Notes under the pieces: model-generated
The model's input: only the letters and a program-made list of their open reading frames with translations
What the model was told of the DNA's origin: nothing
The model's database searches: none
Shown here: positions 34,765-43,050 of the stretch, one piece after another
How the letters are laid out: each line of letters opens with the position of its first letter
Numbering within the stretch: position 1 is the stretch's first letter
Program-made: the position numbers and the translations under genes
NCBI RefSeq assembly: GCF_011751745.2
Contig: NZ_CP061170.1
Span: forward strand, 434,001 to 498,000
Direction of reading: 5' to 3'
DNA from: Paramicrobacterium fandaimingii
Lineage (GTDB): Bacteria > Actinomycetota > Actinomycetes > Actinomycetales > Microbacteriaceae
Length of the DNA stretch: 64,000 nt

Positions 34765-36363
34765 ATGACTCGGCCAATGTCGCTACGAGTGCAGCTGCTT
34801 GTGCTGCAGGTGTCGATCGTGCTCGTCACCGTGGTGACGGCCGGCGTGGCATCGTCGTGGTTTCAAGAGCGAGAACTGCGCGAGGCTTATAAGAACCGCA
34901 TGATCTCCGTTGCCGAGTCCATCGCGTCGATGCCTGCGATTCTCAATGCCTTCGACGACGAAGACCCGGCCGAGACGATTCAGCCGATCGCCGAGGTGAT
35001 TCGTCAGGCATCGAACGTCACCTACGTCGTCGTGACGGATGCTGACGGCATCCGATACTCGCACCCCAACGAAAGCCGAATCGGCAAGCGGGTATCGACA
35101 GACCCGTCCGTTCCCCTGTCTGGTGGGATGTATGTCGGAACGCAGACGGGAACGCTGGGGGAGTCGTGGCGGGTGAAGGTGCCGGTGTTTCACCGCGACG
35201 AGGTGATCGGAACCGTCTCTGTCGGCATGCTTGAGTCGATGCTCGACGAGGCTCTCGTCGCCGATACCCTGCAGCTCGTGATCGTGCTCTCGATCGCGGC
35301 CGGGCTCGGTGTGCTCGGTTCGGCGTGGGCGACGCGGGTGATCAGACGACGTATCTACTCGCTCGAGCCGGAAGAGATCGCGGCGCTGCTCGAAACCAGG
35401 GACGCGATGCTTCACGGCATCCGCGAAGGGATCGTCGCCGTTGATGATCGGCAGCGCATCGCCCTCATCAACGATGAAGCGAGGCGCCTGCTCGATCTCG
35501 ACGACGAACACTACGTTGGCAGGGCAGCCGTCGATGTGCTGGAAACCGCGGTGCTCGAACTTGTCGATGAGGGTGACGTCGACGAGCGACTCATCTTGGC
35601 CGGGCACCGTGTGCTGATCGCGCACAGCGACCGGGTCAGCGTGCCCAGCGGGCCGACGGCAAGCGTGCTCATTCTGCGCGACCATACGCACCTGCACGAG
35701 ATGCTGCGAGAGCTTGAGGGCGTGCAGAGTCTGGCCGAGGGGCTGCGGGCACAGGCACACGAGTTCTCAAACCAGCTGCACGTGATCTCAGGGCTCATCG
35801 AGCTGGGTCACACAGACGAGGCCGTCGCAATCATCGAGCGCACAAACGGCGGCGGCACGTTGAACGGCGACAGCGCTCACCCGGGGATTGTCGATCTTGA
35901 AGTGGGCGCGCTGCTCATCTCGCTCGATGCCCGGGCGCGCGAACGGGCGATCGTACTCGACATCGATCCGCAGAGCTCGCTGCGCGACCTCTCGGAAAGC
36001 ATGGATGCCCGCATCGACGTGTTGACGGTGGTCGGTAACCTCATTGAGAACGCATTTGACGCCTGCGACCTGGGCGGAACTGTGAACGTCAGCATCCGAG
36101 ACGATTCGGGCTGTGTCGTTGTCGTGAGCGATGACGGCGAAGGTGTTCCCGATGAGTTGGCACAGCGCATCTTCGATACCGGAGTGTCGACAAAGACCTC
36201 GGCGAACGGTCGTCGAGGCATCGGGCTTGCGCTCGTTCGCCGAATTTCCCGCCGACGCGGTGGAGACGTCACCGTGGCCGCTGAGCCGGGCGGGGGCTCG
36301 ACATTCACTGCCGTGCTCGCCAACGTGAACACGCTGGCGGCACTACAGGGGAGCGTCTCGTGA
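34765..36363 (+). CDS. CitA/DcuS-type sensor histidine kinase
   Basis: 532 residues from ATG 34765. A first membrane segment (about 10-30) precedes a periplasmic-type PAS sensor (YVVVTDADGIRYSHPNESRIGKRVS). A second membrane segment, a cytoplasmic PAS, the phospho-acceptor His332 in AHEFSNQLHVISGL and an HATPase domain (NLIENAFDA, DDGEGVP, RRGIGLALV) follow. Kinases of this family sense citrate or C4-dicarboxylates outside the cell. Divergent transcription from tctCBA implies control of carboxylate uptake. Confidence 0.9.
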   Translation: MTRPMSLRVQLLVLQVSIVLVTVVTAGVASSWFQERELREAYKNRMISVAESIASMPAILNAFDDEDPAETIQPIAEVIRQASNVTYVVVTDADGIRYSHPNESRIGKRVSTDPSVPLSGGMYVGTQTGTLGESWRVKVPVFHRDEVIGTVSVGMLESMLDEALVADTLQLVIVLSIAAGLGVLGSAWATRVIRRRIYSLEPEEIAALLETRDAMLHGIREGIVAVDDRQRIALINDEARRLLDLDDEHYVGRAAVDVLETAVLELVDEGDVDERLILAGHRVLIAHSDRVSVPSGPTASVLILRDHTHLHEMLRELEGVQSLAEGLRAQAHEFSNQLHVISGLIELGHTDEAVAIIERTNGGGTLNGDSAHPGIVDLEVGALLISLDARARERAIVLDIDPQSSLRDLSESMDARIDVLTVVGNLIENAFDACDLGGTVNVSIRDDSGCVVVVSDDGEGVPDELAQRIFDTGVSTKTSANGRRGIGLALVRRISRRRGGDVTVAAEPGGGSTFTAVLANVNTLAALQGSVS

Positions 36364-37052
36364 CTCCGTTCACTGTGCTTGTCGTGGACGATGACTTCGC
36401 TGTTGCAGAAATTCACAAACGCTTTATCGAGTCGCTCGCCGAGTTCACCGTCGTCGCAGCAGCGCACTCGGGATCACAGGCGCTTCGCCAGGCGCGATCG
36501 CTGAGGCCCAACCTCATTGTGCTCGATCTGTACCTACCCGATATCGGAGGGCTCGACGTTCTCGCCGAATTGCGTGCGGACGACACGACACGAGACATCG
36601 ACGTGATCGCCGTCACCGCAGCCCGCGATCTTGACAGTGTGCGAAGAGCCAAGCTGGGCGGTGCTTTCCGCTACCTAGTGAAGCCCTTCAGCGCGGGGAT
36701 GCTGCGGGACGCGCTGGCTGAGTTCGCGCGCACAAGGCGCCAGCTCGATACGCAACCGCGTGCGACGATCGATCAGTCGTCAATCGACGTGTTCATGCAC
36801 GGTGGGCGCGTGAATCTGCCGCAGGCGACGCTGCCAAAAGGGATCGGCAAGTCGACGCTCGAGAAGGTGGCTTCCGCCCTTGCCAATGAGCCGGACTCGG
36901 CATCCGCCGCTGAAATCGCTGAAACAACGGGTCTCTCGCGAGTGAGTGCGCGACGCTACCTTGAGTTTCTCACGGAGATTGGGCGTGCGACAGTGACTCC
37001 CCGTTACGGCCAGGCCGGTCGGCCGGAGCTGCGCTACTCGGCAGTGCGCTGA
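36360..37052 (+). CDS. CitB/DcuR-type response regulator
   Basis: 230 residues from GTG 36360, overlapping the kinase stop (GTGA). The receiver domain has VVDDDFAVAEIHKRF, the phospho-accepting Asp56 in IVLDLYLPD and Lys in LVKPF. The C-terminal HTH (SAAEIAETTGLSRVSARRYLEFL) is of the CitB type. It is the partner of the adjacent kinase and the likely activator of tctCBA. Confidence 0.92.
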   Translation: MTPFTVLVVDDDFAVAEIHKRFIESLAEFTVVAAAHSGSQALRQARSLRPNLIVLDLYLPDIGGLDVLAELRADDTTRDIDVIAVTAARDLDSVRRAKLGGAFRYLVKPFSAGMLRDALAEFARTRRQLDTQPRATIDQSSIDVFMHGGRVNLPQATLPKGIGKSTLEKVASALANEPDSASAAEIAETTGLSRVSARRYLEFLTEIGRATVTPRYGQAGRPELRYSAVR

Positions 37053-37220
37053 CGACCACTCAGCCCATCGGGCGCGCACGCCTGCCCGTGCAGCGCGTGC
37101 CGTGCGTTGCTGTGCTCTTGTGCGCCCCGCAACGCGGGCGTACTGTGCAAAATGAGAGCCCCGTTGTACACGAGACCCTCGGAAGTAGAGACATCGATGT
37201 CGATACCCAGGAGGCTCATC

Positions 37221-38156
37221 ATGAGTGACATCACACCTCTGCGCGGTGCGCTGCGACACGGCAGCGGCCTGAAGCGCCTGAACGGCACGTGGGGGGAGGT
37301 GCTCGCGGAATTTCTCGGAACATTTGTTCTGATCGCTTTCGGGGACGGAGTCGTCGCCATGGCTGTCGCCGGTTTGCCGGGTTCTGGGCGCACCGAAGAC
37401 CCAACATCGTTTTTTCTCGGTGCGGGTGACTGGCTGCTGATCGGCTGGGGATGGGCGTTCGCTGTGGCGTTCGGCGTCTACGTCGCCGGGGGAGTGAGCG
37501 GCGCCCACATCAACCCCGCGGTGACGCTGGCGTTTGCTGTGCGACGCAAGTTTCCGTGGAAGAAGGTCGTGCCGTACATCGTTGCCCAGGTTGTCGGGGC
37601 GTTCGTCGGTGCGGCGCTGGTGTACCTGTTGTACTTCGATGCGATCAATGCGTTCAACGAGGCCATGGGCGTCGCCCGAACGGATCCAGACGGGAACATC
37701 ACGTTCTCAATCTTCGCGACATTCCCTGCGCCCTATTTCGACGGCAACATGTGGATTCCGCTTGCCGACCAGATCGTGGGCACAGCATTCCTCGTGATGT
37801 TCGTTGCGGCAATCATCGACATGCGCAATGCTGCTGTGAAAGCGGGGCTTGGCCCGCTTCTGATCGGCCTCGCCGTAGCGGCGATCGGTATGTCGTTCGG
37901 TGCAAACGCCGGGTATGCCATCAACCCAGCCCGTGACTTCGGGCCGCGGCTGTTCGCATGGATGGCAGGCTGGGGTGACGTCGCCCTACCCGGTACCGTC
38001 GATGGCTCATTCAGCGCCTACTTCTGGGTGCCGATCGTCGGGCCGCTCATCGGCGGTGTTGTCGGTGTGCTTCTCTACGACCTCTTTATCGGTGACATCC
38101 TCCACTCGCGCGACCTCGTGAACAAGGCCGAGCCAGCAGGGCGAACGCGCAACTGA
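37221..38156 (+). CDS. MIP-family channel, glycerol facilitator-like
   Basis: 311 residues from ATG 37221 behind AGGAGG. Six membrane segments and both NPA boxes are present: AHINPAVTL (Asn98) and AINPARDFGPRL (Asn235). Asp directly after the second NPAR is the usual mark of glycerol-conducting aquaglyceroporins; water-only channels have Ser or another small residue. There is no glycerol kinase nearby. Large loops after segments 1 and 4 are visible. Confidence 0.9.
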   Translation: MSDITPLRGALRHGSGLKRLNGTWGEVLAEFLGTFVLIAFGDGVVAMAVAGLPGSGRTEDPTSFFLGAGDWLLIGWGWAFAVAFGVYVAGGVSGAHINPAVTLAFAVRRKFPWKKVVPYIVAQVVGAFVGAALVYLLYFDAINAFNEAMGVARTDPDGNITFSIFATFPAPYFDGNMWIPLADQIVGTAFLVMFVAAIIDMRNAAVKAGLGPLLIGLAVAAIGMSFGANAGYAINPARDFGPRLFAWMAGWGDVALPGTVDGSFSAYFWVPIVGPLIGGVVGVLLYDLFIGDILHSRDLVNKAEPAGRTRN

Positions 38157-38186
38157 ACGCCAACAGTTCCCCCTGTGCGACACTTC

Positions 38187-38224
38187 CGGATCTGCGCCGC
38201 TGATTTTTCTGTGGCGCAGATCCG
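38187..38224. repeat. 12 bp perfect inverted repeat between mip and ligase genes
   Basis: CGGATCTGCGCC (38187-38198) and GGCGCAGATCCG (38213-38224) flank a 14-base loop with a T run inside. It follows the channel gene by 30 bp and may act as its terminator, though no T run follows the stem. Confidence 0.55.
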
Positions 38225-38310
38225 ATTGCGCAGCGCGCTCCAGTGGGAAGATAGACGGCAACCCCTTCCGGCACTCCGGAGCACGCACGACGATTCAAAG
38301 GAGAAGCATC

Positions 38311-39906
38311 GTGTTCTACAGCCCGTTCCCCGACGTGGAGATTCCCGATCTCAGCGTCTATGACTATCTCTTCGGTGACCTGACAAATGAGGATGCCGCC
38401 CGCGTTGCCCTCATTGATCCGGCCACCGGAGCCGAGACGACGTACGGGGCGCTGAAAGCCCAGATTGATGCGTTCGCCGGCGCTCTCGCTGCGCGCGGAG
38501 TCGACAGCGACACTGTTGTCGGGCTTCTGTGCCCGAACGTGCCGGTGTTTGCCACGGCATTTCATGGTGTGCTTCGTCTCGGCGCCGCGGTGACATCGTT
38601 CAATTCGCTGTACACGGCAACCGAGATCGAGAGTCAGATTCAGGATGCCGCGGCCACGTGGATCATCACTGTCAGCCCGCTGCTGGCCGCCGCAGCCGAG
38701 GCAGCTGAGGCCCGCGGCATCCCCGCCGATCACGTGATCGTGCTCGACGGCGCTGACGGTCACCCGAACCTGCGTGAGCTGCTCAGCGAGCAGCGCACCC
38801 CGCCTGTGGTCACCCTCGACCCAGCTACACACCTCGCCGTACTGCCGTACTCGTCGGGAACGACGGGAACCCCGAAGGGAGTGGAGCTCAGTCACCGCAA
38901 CCTCGTCGCCAATGTCGAGCAGTCGCGGGTGATCATCGATCTGCGCGACACCGACCGGGTGCTCGCCGTTCTGCCGTTCTTCCACATCTACGGCATGACT
39001 GTGCTGCTCAACCTCGCGCTTCGGCAACGCGCAAGCCTCGTCACAATGCCGCGGTTCGACCTTGAGGAGTTTCTGTCGAACATTCAGGAGCACGGGTGTA
39101 CGTATCTCTTCATTGCGCCGCCGATCGCGGTGGCTCTCGCGAAGCATCCGATCGTCGACAACTACGATATTTCGACGGTGCACTCGGTTTTCTCGGGGGC
39201 GGCGCCGCTTGACGGTGAAACGGCAGAACTCGCGGGGCACCGCATTCACGCCCGCGTCATGCAGGGCTACGGACTTACCGAGACGAGCCCCGTCACACAC
39301 GCAGTGCCGGTGGCGCGTGACGATATTCCGCTGAGCTCAATGGGCGTACTGCTTCCAAACACGGTGTGCAAGCTTGTCGACACAGACAGCGGCGGTGAAA
39401 TCACCGAATTCGGTGCCGACGGCGAGACGGCGCCTGGTGAGCTCTGGATCAAGGGGCCGCAAGTGATGATGGGGTACCTCAATAAGCCAGACGAGACGGC
39501 GCACGCCATTGACGACGACGACTTCTTCCACACCGGCGACGTCGCCACCGCGAGCGAGGGCGGATGGTTCTCCATCGTCGACCGCGTGAAGGAGCTCATC
39601 AAATACCACGGTTACCAGGTGCCTCCCGCAGAGCTCGAGGCGCTGCTGCTCGGGCACCCGGGAATTGCCGACGTTGCCGTCATCGGAGTGAAGGACGATG
39701 ACGGCCAGGAGATTCCGAAGGCGTTCGTCGTGCCCGCTGCCGACGGGAACGTCACGGCTGACGATGTGATGGCCTACGTCGCCGAGCGGGTTGCTCCATA
39801 CAAGAAGATTCGGCGCGTCGAGTTCATCGAGTCGATACCAAAGTCGAGTTCGGGAAAGATTCTGCGCAAAGACCTTCGTACTCGGGAGGGCGCTGCGACG
39901 TCGTAA
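38311..39906 (+). CDS. AMP-dependent acyl-CoA ligase, 4-coumarate-CoA ligase-like
   Basis: 531 residues from GTG 38311, behind AAGGAG. The adenylate-forming P-loop is SSGTTGTPKG (from about residue 181). GYGLTETSPVTH, DDDFFHTGDVA and the C-terminal PKSSSGKILRKDLR lysine are also intact. It activates a carboxylic acid, probably aromatic or medium-chain, to its CoA thioester via an acyl-AMP. The substrate cannot be read from sequence. Confidence 0.88.
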   Translation: MFYSPFPDVEIPDLSVYDYLFGDLTNEDAARVALIDPATGAETTYGALKAQIDAFAGALAARGVDSDTVVGLLCPNVPVFATAFHGVLRLGAAVTSFNSLYTATEIESQIQDAAATWIITVSPLLAAAAEAAEARGIPADHVIVLDGADGHPNLRELLSEQRTPPVVTLDPATHLAVLPYSSGTTGTPKGVELSHRNLVANVEQSRVIIDLRDTDRVLAVLPFFHIYGMTVLLNLALRQRASLVTMPRFDLEEFLSNIQEHGCTYLFIAPPIAVALAKHPIVDNYDISTVHSVFSGAAPLDGETAELAGHRIHARVMQGYGLTETSPVTHAVPVARDDIPLSSMGVLLPNTVCKLVDTDSGGEITEFGADGETAPGELWIKGPQVMMGYLNKPDETAHAIDDDDFFHTGDVATASEGGWFSIVDRVKELIKYHGYQVPPAELEALLLGHPGIADVAVIGVKDDDGQEIPKAFVVPAADGNVTADDVMAYVAERVAPYKKIRRVEFIESIPKSSSGKILRKDLRTREGAATS

Positions 39907-39957
39907 CGCTTTTCGACGGCAGCGCCTTTCGATGGCAGAGTTTTCTCAATGGCAGAG

Positions 39958-40329
39958 TCAGGGACGGATGCCGAGGGCCGCCCGCGCGTAGTCGAGGGCG
40001 CTCGCGGCATCCACCTTCAGCTCGTGCGCAAGCTGGGCGTAGTCGTGCGCGGCGCGCTGCAGGCGCTGCTGTGTGGCGTCGCCCTGCGCCGCGACGAACG
40101 ATCCGCTGCGGCCGCGTGTCTCGATGAGACCGTCTTCTTCGAGAGCGCGGTACGCCTTGGCAACGGTGTTGGCCGCGAGATGGAGCTCTGTGGCGAGCCC
40201 GCGCACGGTCGGCAGCTTCTCGCCTGCGGCGGCGCGCCCGCTTCTGACGGCATCGATCAGCTGAGCGCGCAGCTGCTCGAACGGCGGCTCGTACAGCTCC
40301 GGATCAATCGCTGAGAATGGCTCGGCCAC
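39958..40329 (-). CDS. Small GntR-family regulator (YtrA-like)
   Basis: 123 residues from GTG 40329 with GGGAG just upstream. The HTH is PTVRGLATELHLAANTVAKAYRALEEDGLIETRGRSGSFVA. The short C-terminal tail without an effector domain fits the YtrA subfamily. The longer open frame to 40569 runs antisense over the next gene and is not used. Divergent from the monooxygenase, which it may repress. Confidence 0.85.
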   Translation of the reverse strand: MAEPFSAIDPELYEPPFEQLRAQLIDAVRSGRAAAGEKLPTVRGLATELHLAANTVAKAYRALEEDGLIETRGRSGSFVAAQGDATQQRLQRAAHDYAQLAHELKVDAASALDYARAALGIRP

Positions 40330-40435
40330 TTGACTCCCGTCGTCGATTCGGCACATGCGAGGTGAGACAAGTGTGGCAAGGGCATGCGGATGCCGCAAGC
40401 TGCACGTGAGGGTCGCGCGGGCGTACGGTGGAGTG

Positions 40436-41947
40436 ATGGACGCCGACATCATCGTGGTCGGAGCCGGCCCGACCGGTCTCATGCTCGCCGCCTGGCTGGC
40501 AGAGTTGAACATCGACGCCGTCATCGTCGACGGCAAGCACGAACCGACGCGGGAGTCGCGAGCGCTCACCCTTCAGGCACGCTCGCTCGAGATCTATGAG
40601 CAGCTGGGGCTCGCCAAGCGGGTGATGGGCGAGGTGCGTGTGGCAGAGGGCGCGCGCCCCGGGTACGAGCGGCAGACATTCAACGCCGTCGAGTTCGGTG
40701 CGATCGGTGCAGGACAGACAGCGTACCCCCGGCTGTACATTCTCGAGCAGAGCCGCAACGAGAGCATTCTCAGTGACGCGCTGCGCGATCACGGGCACGA
40801 TGTGGAATGGGGAACGACGTTTGCCGGAGCCGAGACGATCGACGGCGGCGTCGCCGTTCGCCTCGTCGACGACGCGGGGACGGAACGCACGATCACCGCC
40901 CGCTATCTCGTTGGCGCCGACGGGGCATCGTCTGCCGTGCGCGAGGCTCGGGGAATCGCCTTCGAGGGAACAACGAGTGCCCAGAGTTTCTGCGTCATCG
41001 ACGCGATCGGTGTCACGGGCCTTGATCCAGACCTCGTCAACATTCGTGCCTCAGAGAGCGACCTGCTGCTGACGTTCCCTATGGAGGGCGAACGCCACGC
41101 CCGCGTGCTCACGCTCGTGACAGAAGACTCCGACGACCCGGATGCCGCAACGGACGCCGTTCGCGACAGAATCGGCACGGTCTTCGGCGTGACGTGGCAG
41201 TCGCTCTCCTGGTTTGCCACCTATCGCGTGCACCATCGCGTTGCCGAGCGGTTTCGCGACGGAGCGGTGTTTCTGGCGGGAGACGCCGCCCATCTTCACT
41301 CGCCCGTTGGAGCCCAGGGAATGAACACCGGGCTGCAAGACGCCCACAATCTCGCGTTCGCATTCGCCGACGTGCTGAAGAACGGCGCTGACGACAGCAT
41401 CCTCGACAGGTATGAGATCGAGCGGATGCCGGTGGCCCACCACCTGATCGAGACGACAGACCGGGCGTTCTCGTTCGTCACCTCGCGTGACATCGTGCCG
41501 CGAACGCTGAGGCGCATCGGCCCGCGGCTGCTCGGGCCGATTATCACGAGGGTTGTGCCGCGCACGTGGGTGGGAAACCGCGGCTTCGGCTATCTCGGCC
41601 AGCTGCGTGTGAGATACCGCATGCCGGGGAGCGTGCATGCCGGCGGCCGCAGAGATGACATCGTCGGTCGGCGGTTGCCGTGGACGGGCGGCAACTTCGA
41701 GACGCTGCGCTCACTGAAATGGCAGGTTCACGAGTACGGAAGCGTGAATCCTGGTGTTGTGAGCGCGCTGGAGCGCGAACTGGGCTGCGAGGTGCACGTC
41801 TTTGCCGCTGCCCCCAAAACGCCGCTTGTGGCGGGCGAGTTCTATCTCGTTCGGCCCGACGGATACGTTGCCGCTCGGGCACGCGCCTCAGAGGCCGCTG
41901 GGTCGTTTGCCGCTGCACTGCCCGGTCGTCGTACCCTCGAAGGGTAG
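40436..41947 (+). CDS. FAD-dependent monooxygenase (phenol hydroxylase/UbiH-like)
   Basis: 503 residues from ATG 40436. The FAD Rossmann motif is IIVVGAGPTGLMLAAWLAE, a middle motif is YLVGADGASSAVRE, and the second FAD-binding motif is LAGDAAHLHSPVGAQGMNTGLQDAHNLAF. Class A flavin hydroxylases of this type act on aromatic rings using NAD(P)H. A C-terminal thioredoxin-like tail of about 110 residues is present. The neighbouring quinone reductase-like gene suggests aromatic or quinone metabolism. Confidence 0.87.
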   Translation: MDADIIVVGAGPTGLMLAAWLAELNIDAVIVDGKHEPTRESRALTLQARSLEIYEQLGLAKRVMGEVRVAEGARPGYERQTFNAVEFGAIGAGQTAYPRLYILEQSRNESILSDALRDHGHDVEWGTTFAGAETIDGGVAVRLVDDAGTERTITARYLVGADGASSAVREARGIAFEGTTSAQSFCVIDAIGVTGLDPDLVNIRASESDLLLTFPMEGERHARVLTLVTEDSDDPDAATDAVRDRIGTVFGVTWQSLSWFATYRVHHRVAERFRDGAVFLAGDAAHLHSPVGAQGMNTGLQDAHNLAFAFADVLKNGADDSILDRYEIERMPVAHHLIETTDRAFSFVTSRDIVPRTLRRIGPRLLGPIITRVVPRTWVGNRGFGYLGQLRVRYRMPGSVHAGGRRDDIVGRRLPWTGGNFETLRSLKWQVHEYGSVNPGVVSALERELGCEVHVFAAAPKTPLVAGEFYLVRPDGYVAARARASEAAGSFAAALPGRRTLEG

Positions 41948-41971
41948 GCACAGACGTTCGGGAGGCGCTTC

Positions 41972-42871
41972 ATGCTGGCGGTCAGCTATGACGAGTTCGG
42001 TGACAGTTCGGTGATGCGTGTGGGGCCGCGTGACGAGCCGCACGCGCGTGAGGGCCGCGTGCGCATCCGCGTTCAGGCAGCGGGCGTGAATAGGGCAGAC
42101 ATCAAGAAGCGCAACGGCCAGATGGGCGAGGCGACGTTTCCCGCCACCCCGGGGTTCGAAGCCTCGGGCATCGTCGACGAGGTCGGGGACGGCATTGAGC
42201 ATGTTGCCGTCGGAGACGAGGTTTTCGGCTGGGGTTTTCGCACCCACGCCGAGTTCGCCGTGCTGAAGCACGTCGTGCAGAAGCCGCCGATGCTCGGGTG
42301 GACGAATGCCGCCGCGCTGCCTATGGTCACGGAGACCGCCGAGCGCAGCCTTCGCCTGCTGAACGTGCGGGAAGGCCAGACGCTCGTCATCGAGGGTGCG
42401 TCCGGCGGAGTCGGTGCGGCCGCTGTGCAGCTCGCCCGTGCCCGCGGTGCTCGCGTGATCGGCACGGCATCTGAGCGCAACCATGAATACCTCGCATCGC
42501 GCGGCGCTGAACCCGTCAGGTACGGTCGCGGCATCAGCGAACGCGTGCGTGGACTCGCGGATCACGTGGACGCCGTGCTCGACACCGCCGGCTCCGGGTC
42601 GCTGCCCGAGCTGATCTCCCTCGTCGACGACGCCGCACAGGTGGTGTCGGTGGCGGACTTCAGTGCTCCGGAGCTGGGAGCGCGGGCGACGGGCGGTGGA
42701 GCAGATGGCGCGTGGGACATCCTTACCGAGGTGCCGCGGCTCATCGCAACGCACGAGTACGGAGTTCGCGTTGACTCGGTGTTTCCACTCGTGGATGCCG
42801 CGGCCGCTTTCGACCGCGTCGAGAAGGGCAGGCCGCAGGGCAAGGTCGTGCTCGACGTCTCGCTTTCGTAG
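41972..42871 (+). CDS. NADPH:quinone reductase-like medium-chain oxidoreductase
   Basis: 299 residues from ATG 41972 behind GGGAGG, 24 bp after the monooxygenase. The GroES-like part (AAGVNRADIKKRNGQ, PGFEASGIVDEVG) is followed by the nucleotide-binding motif IEGASGGVGAAAVQLARARGARVIGTA. No zinc ligands are seen, so it belongs to the zinc-independent quinone reductase branch. Confidence 0.88.
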   Translation: MLAVSYDEFGDSSVMRVGPRDEPHAREGRVRIRVQAAGVNRADIKKRNGQMGEATFPATPGFEASGIVDEVGDGIEHVAVGDEVFGWGFRTHAEFAVLKHVVQKPPMLGWTNAAALPMVTETAERSLRLLNVREGQTLVIEGASGGVGAAAVQLARARGARVIGTASERNHEYLASRGAEPVRYGRGISERVRGLADHVDAVLDTAGSGSLPELISLVDDAAQVVSVADFSAPELGARATGGGADGAWDILTEVPRLIATHEYGVRVDSVFPLVDAAAAFDRVEKGRPQGKVVLDVSLS

Positions 42872-42885
42872 CGCGAGCGGTCAAC

Positions 42886-42958
42886 GATTCGGAACTTTCG
42901 TGGCGGCGACGGCGTGTTGCCGTCGGACCCGCCGCACGGGCGTCGAGATTTCCGAATC
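42886..42958. repeat. Nested inverted repeats upstream of the LPYTG protein
   Basis: Outer arms GATTCGGAA (42886-42894) and TTCCGAATC (42950-42958) enclose a hairpin CGACGGC (42907-42913) / GCCGTCG (42919-42925) with a 5-base loop. It may be the terminator of the previous operon or a leader structure for the gene at 43051. Confidence 0.5.
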
Positions 42959-43050
42959 TGTGAACAGAGTTCTGACGCGCAACCGGTTGTTCACCGGCCT
43001 GACATCCCGTACCTCTACAAAGACAGGGCCCCCTCTCACCGGAAGGTCCC

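Noticed and set aside
38187..38224. Confident intrinsic terminator for the channel gene
   Set aside because: The stem is perfect but no T run follows it, so it is listed as an inverted repeat only.
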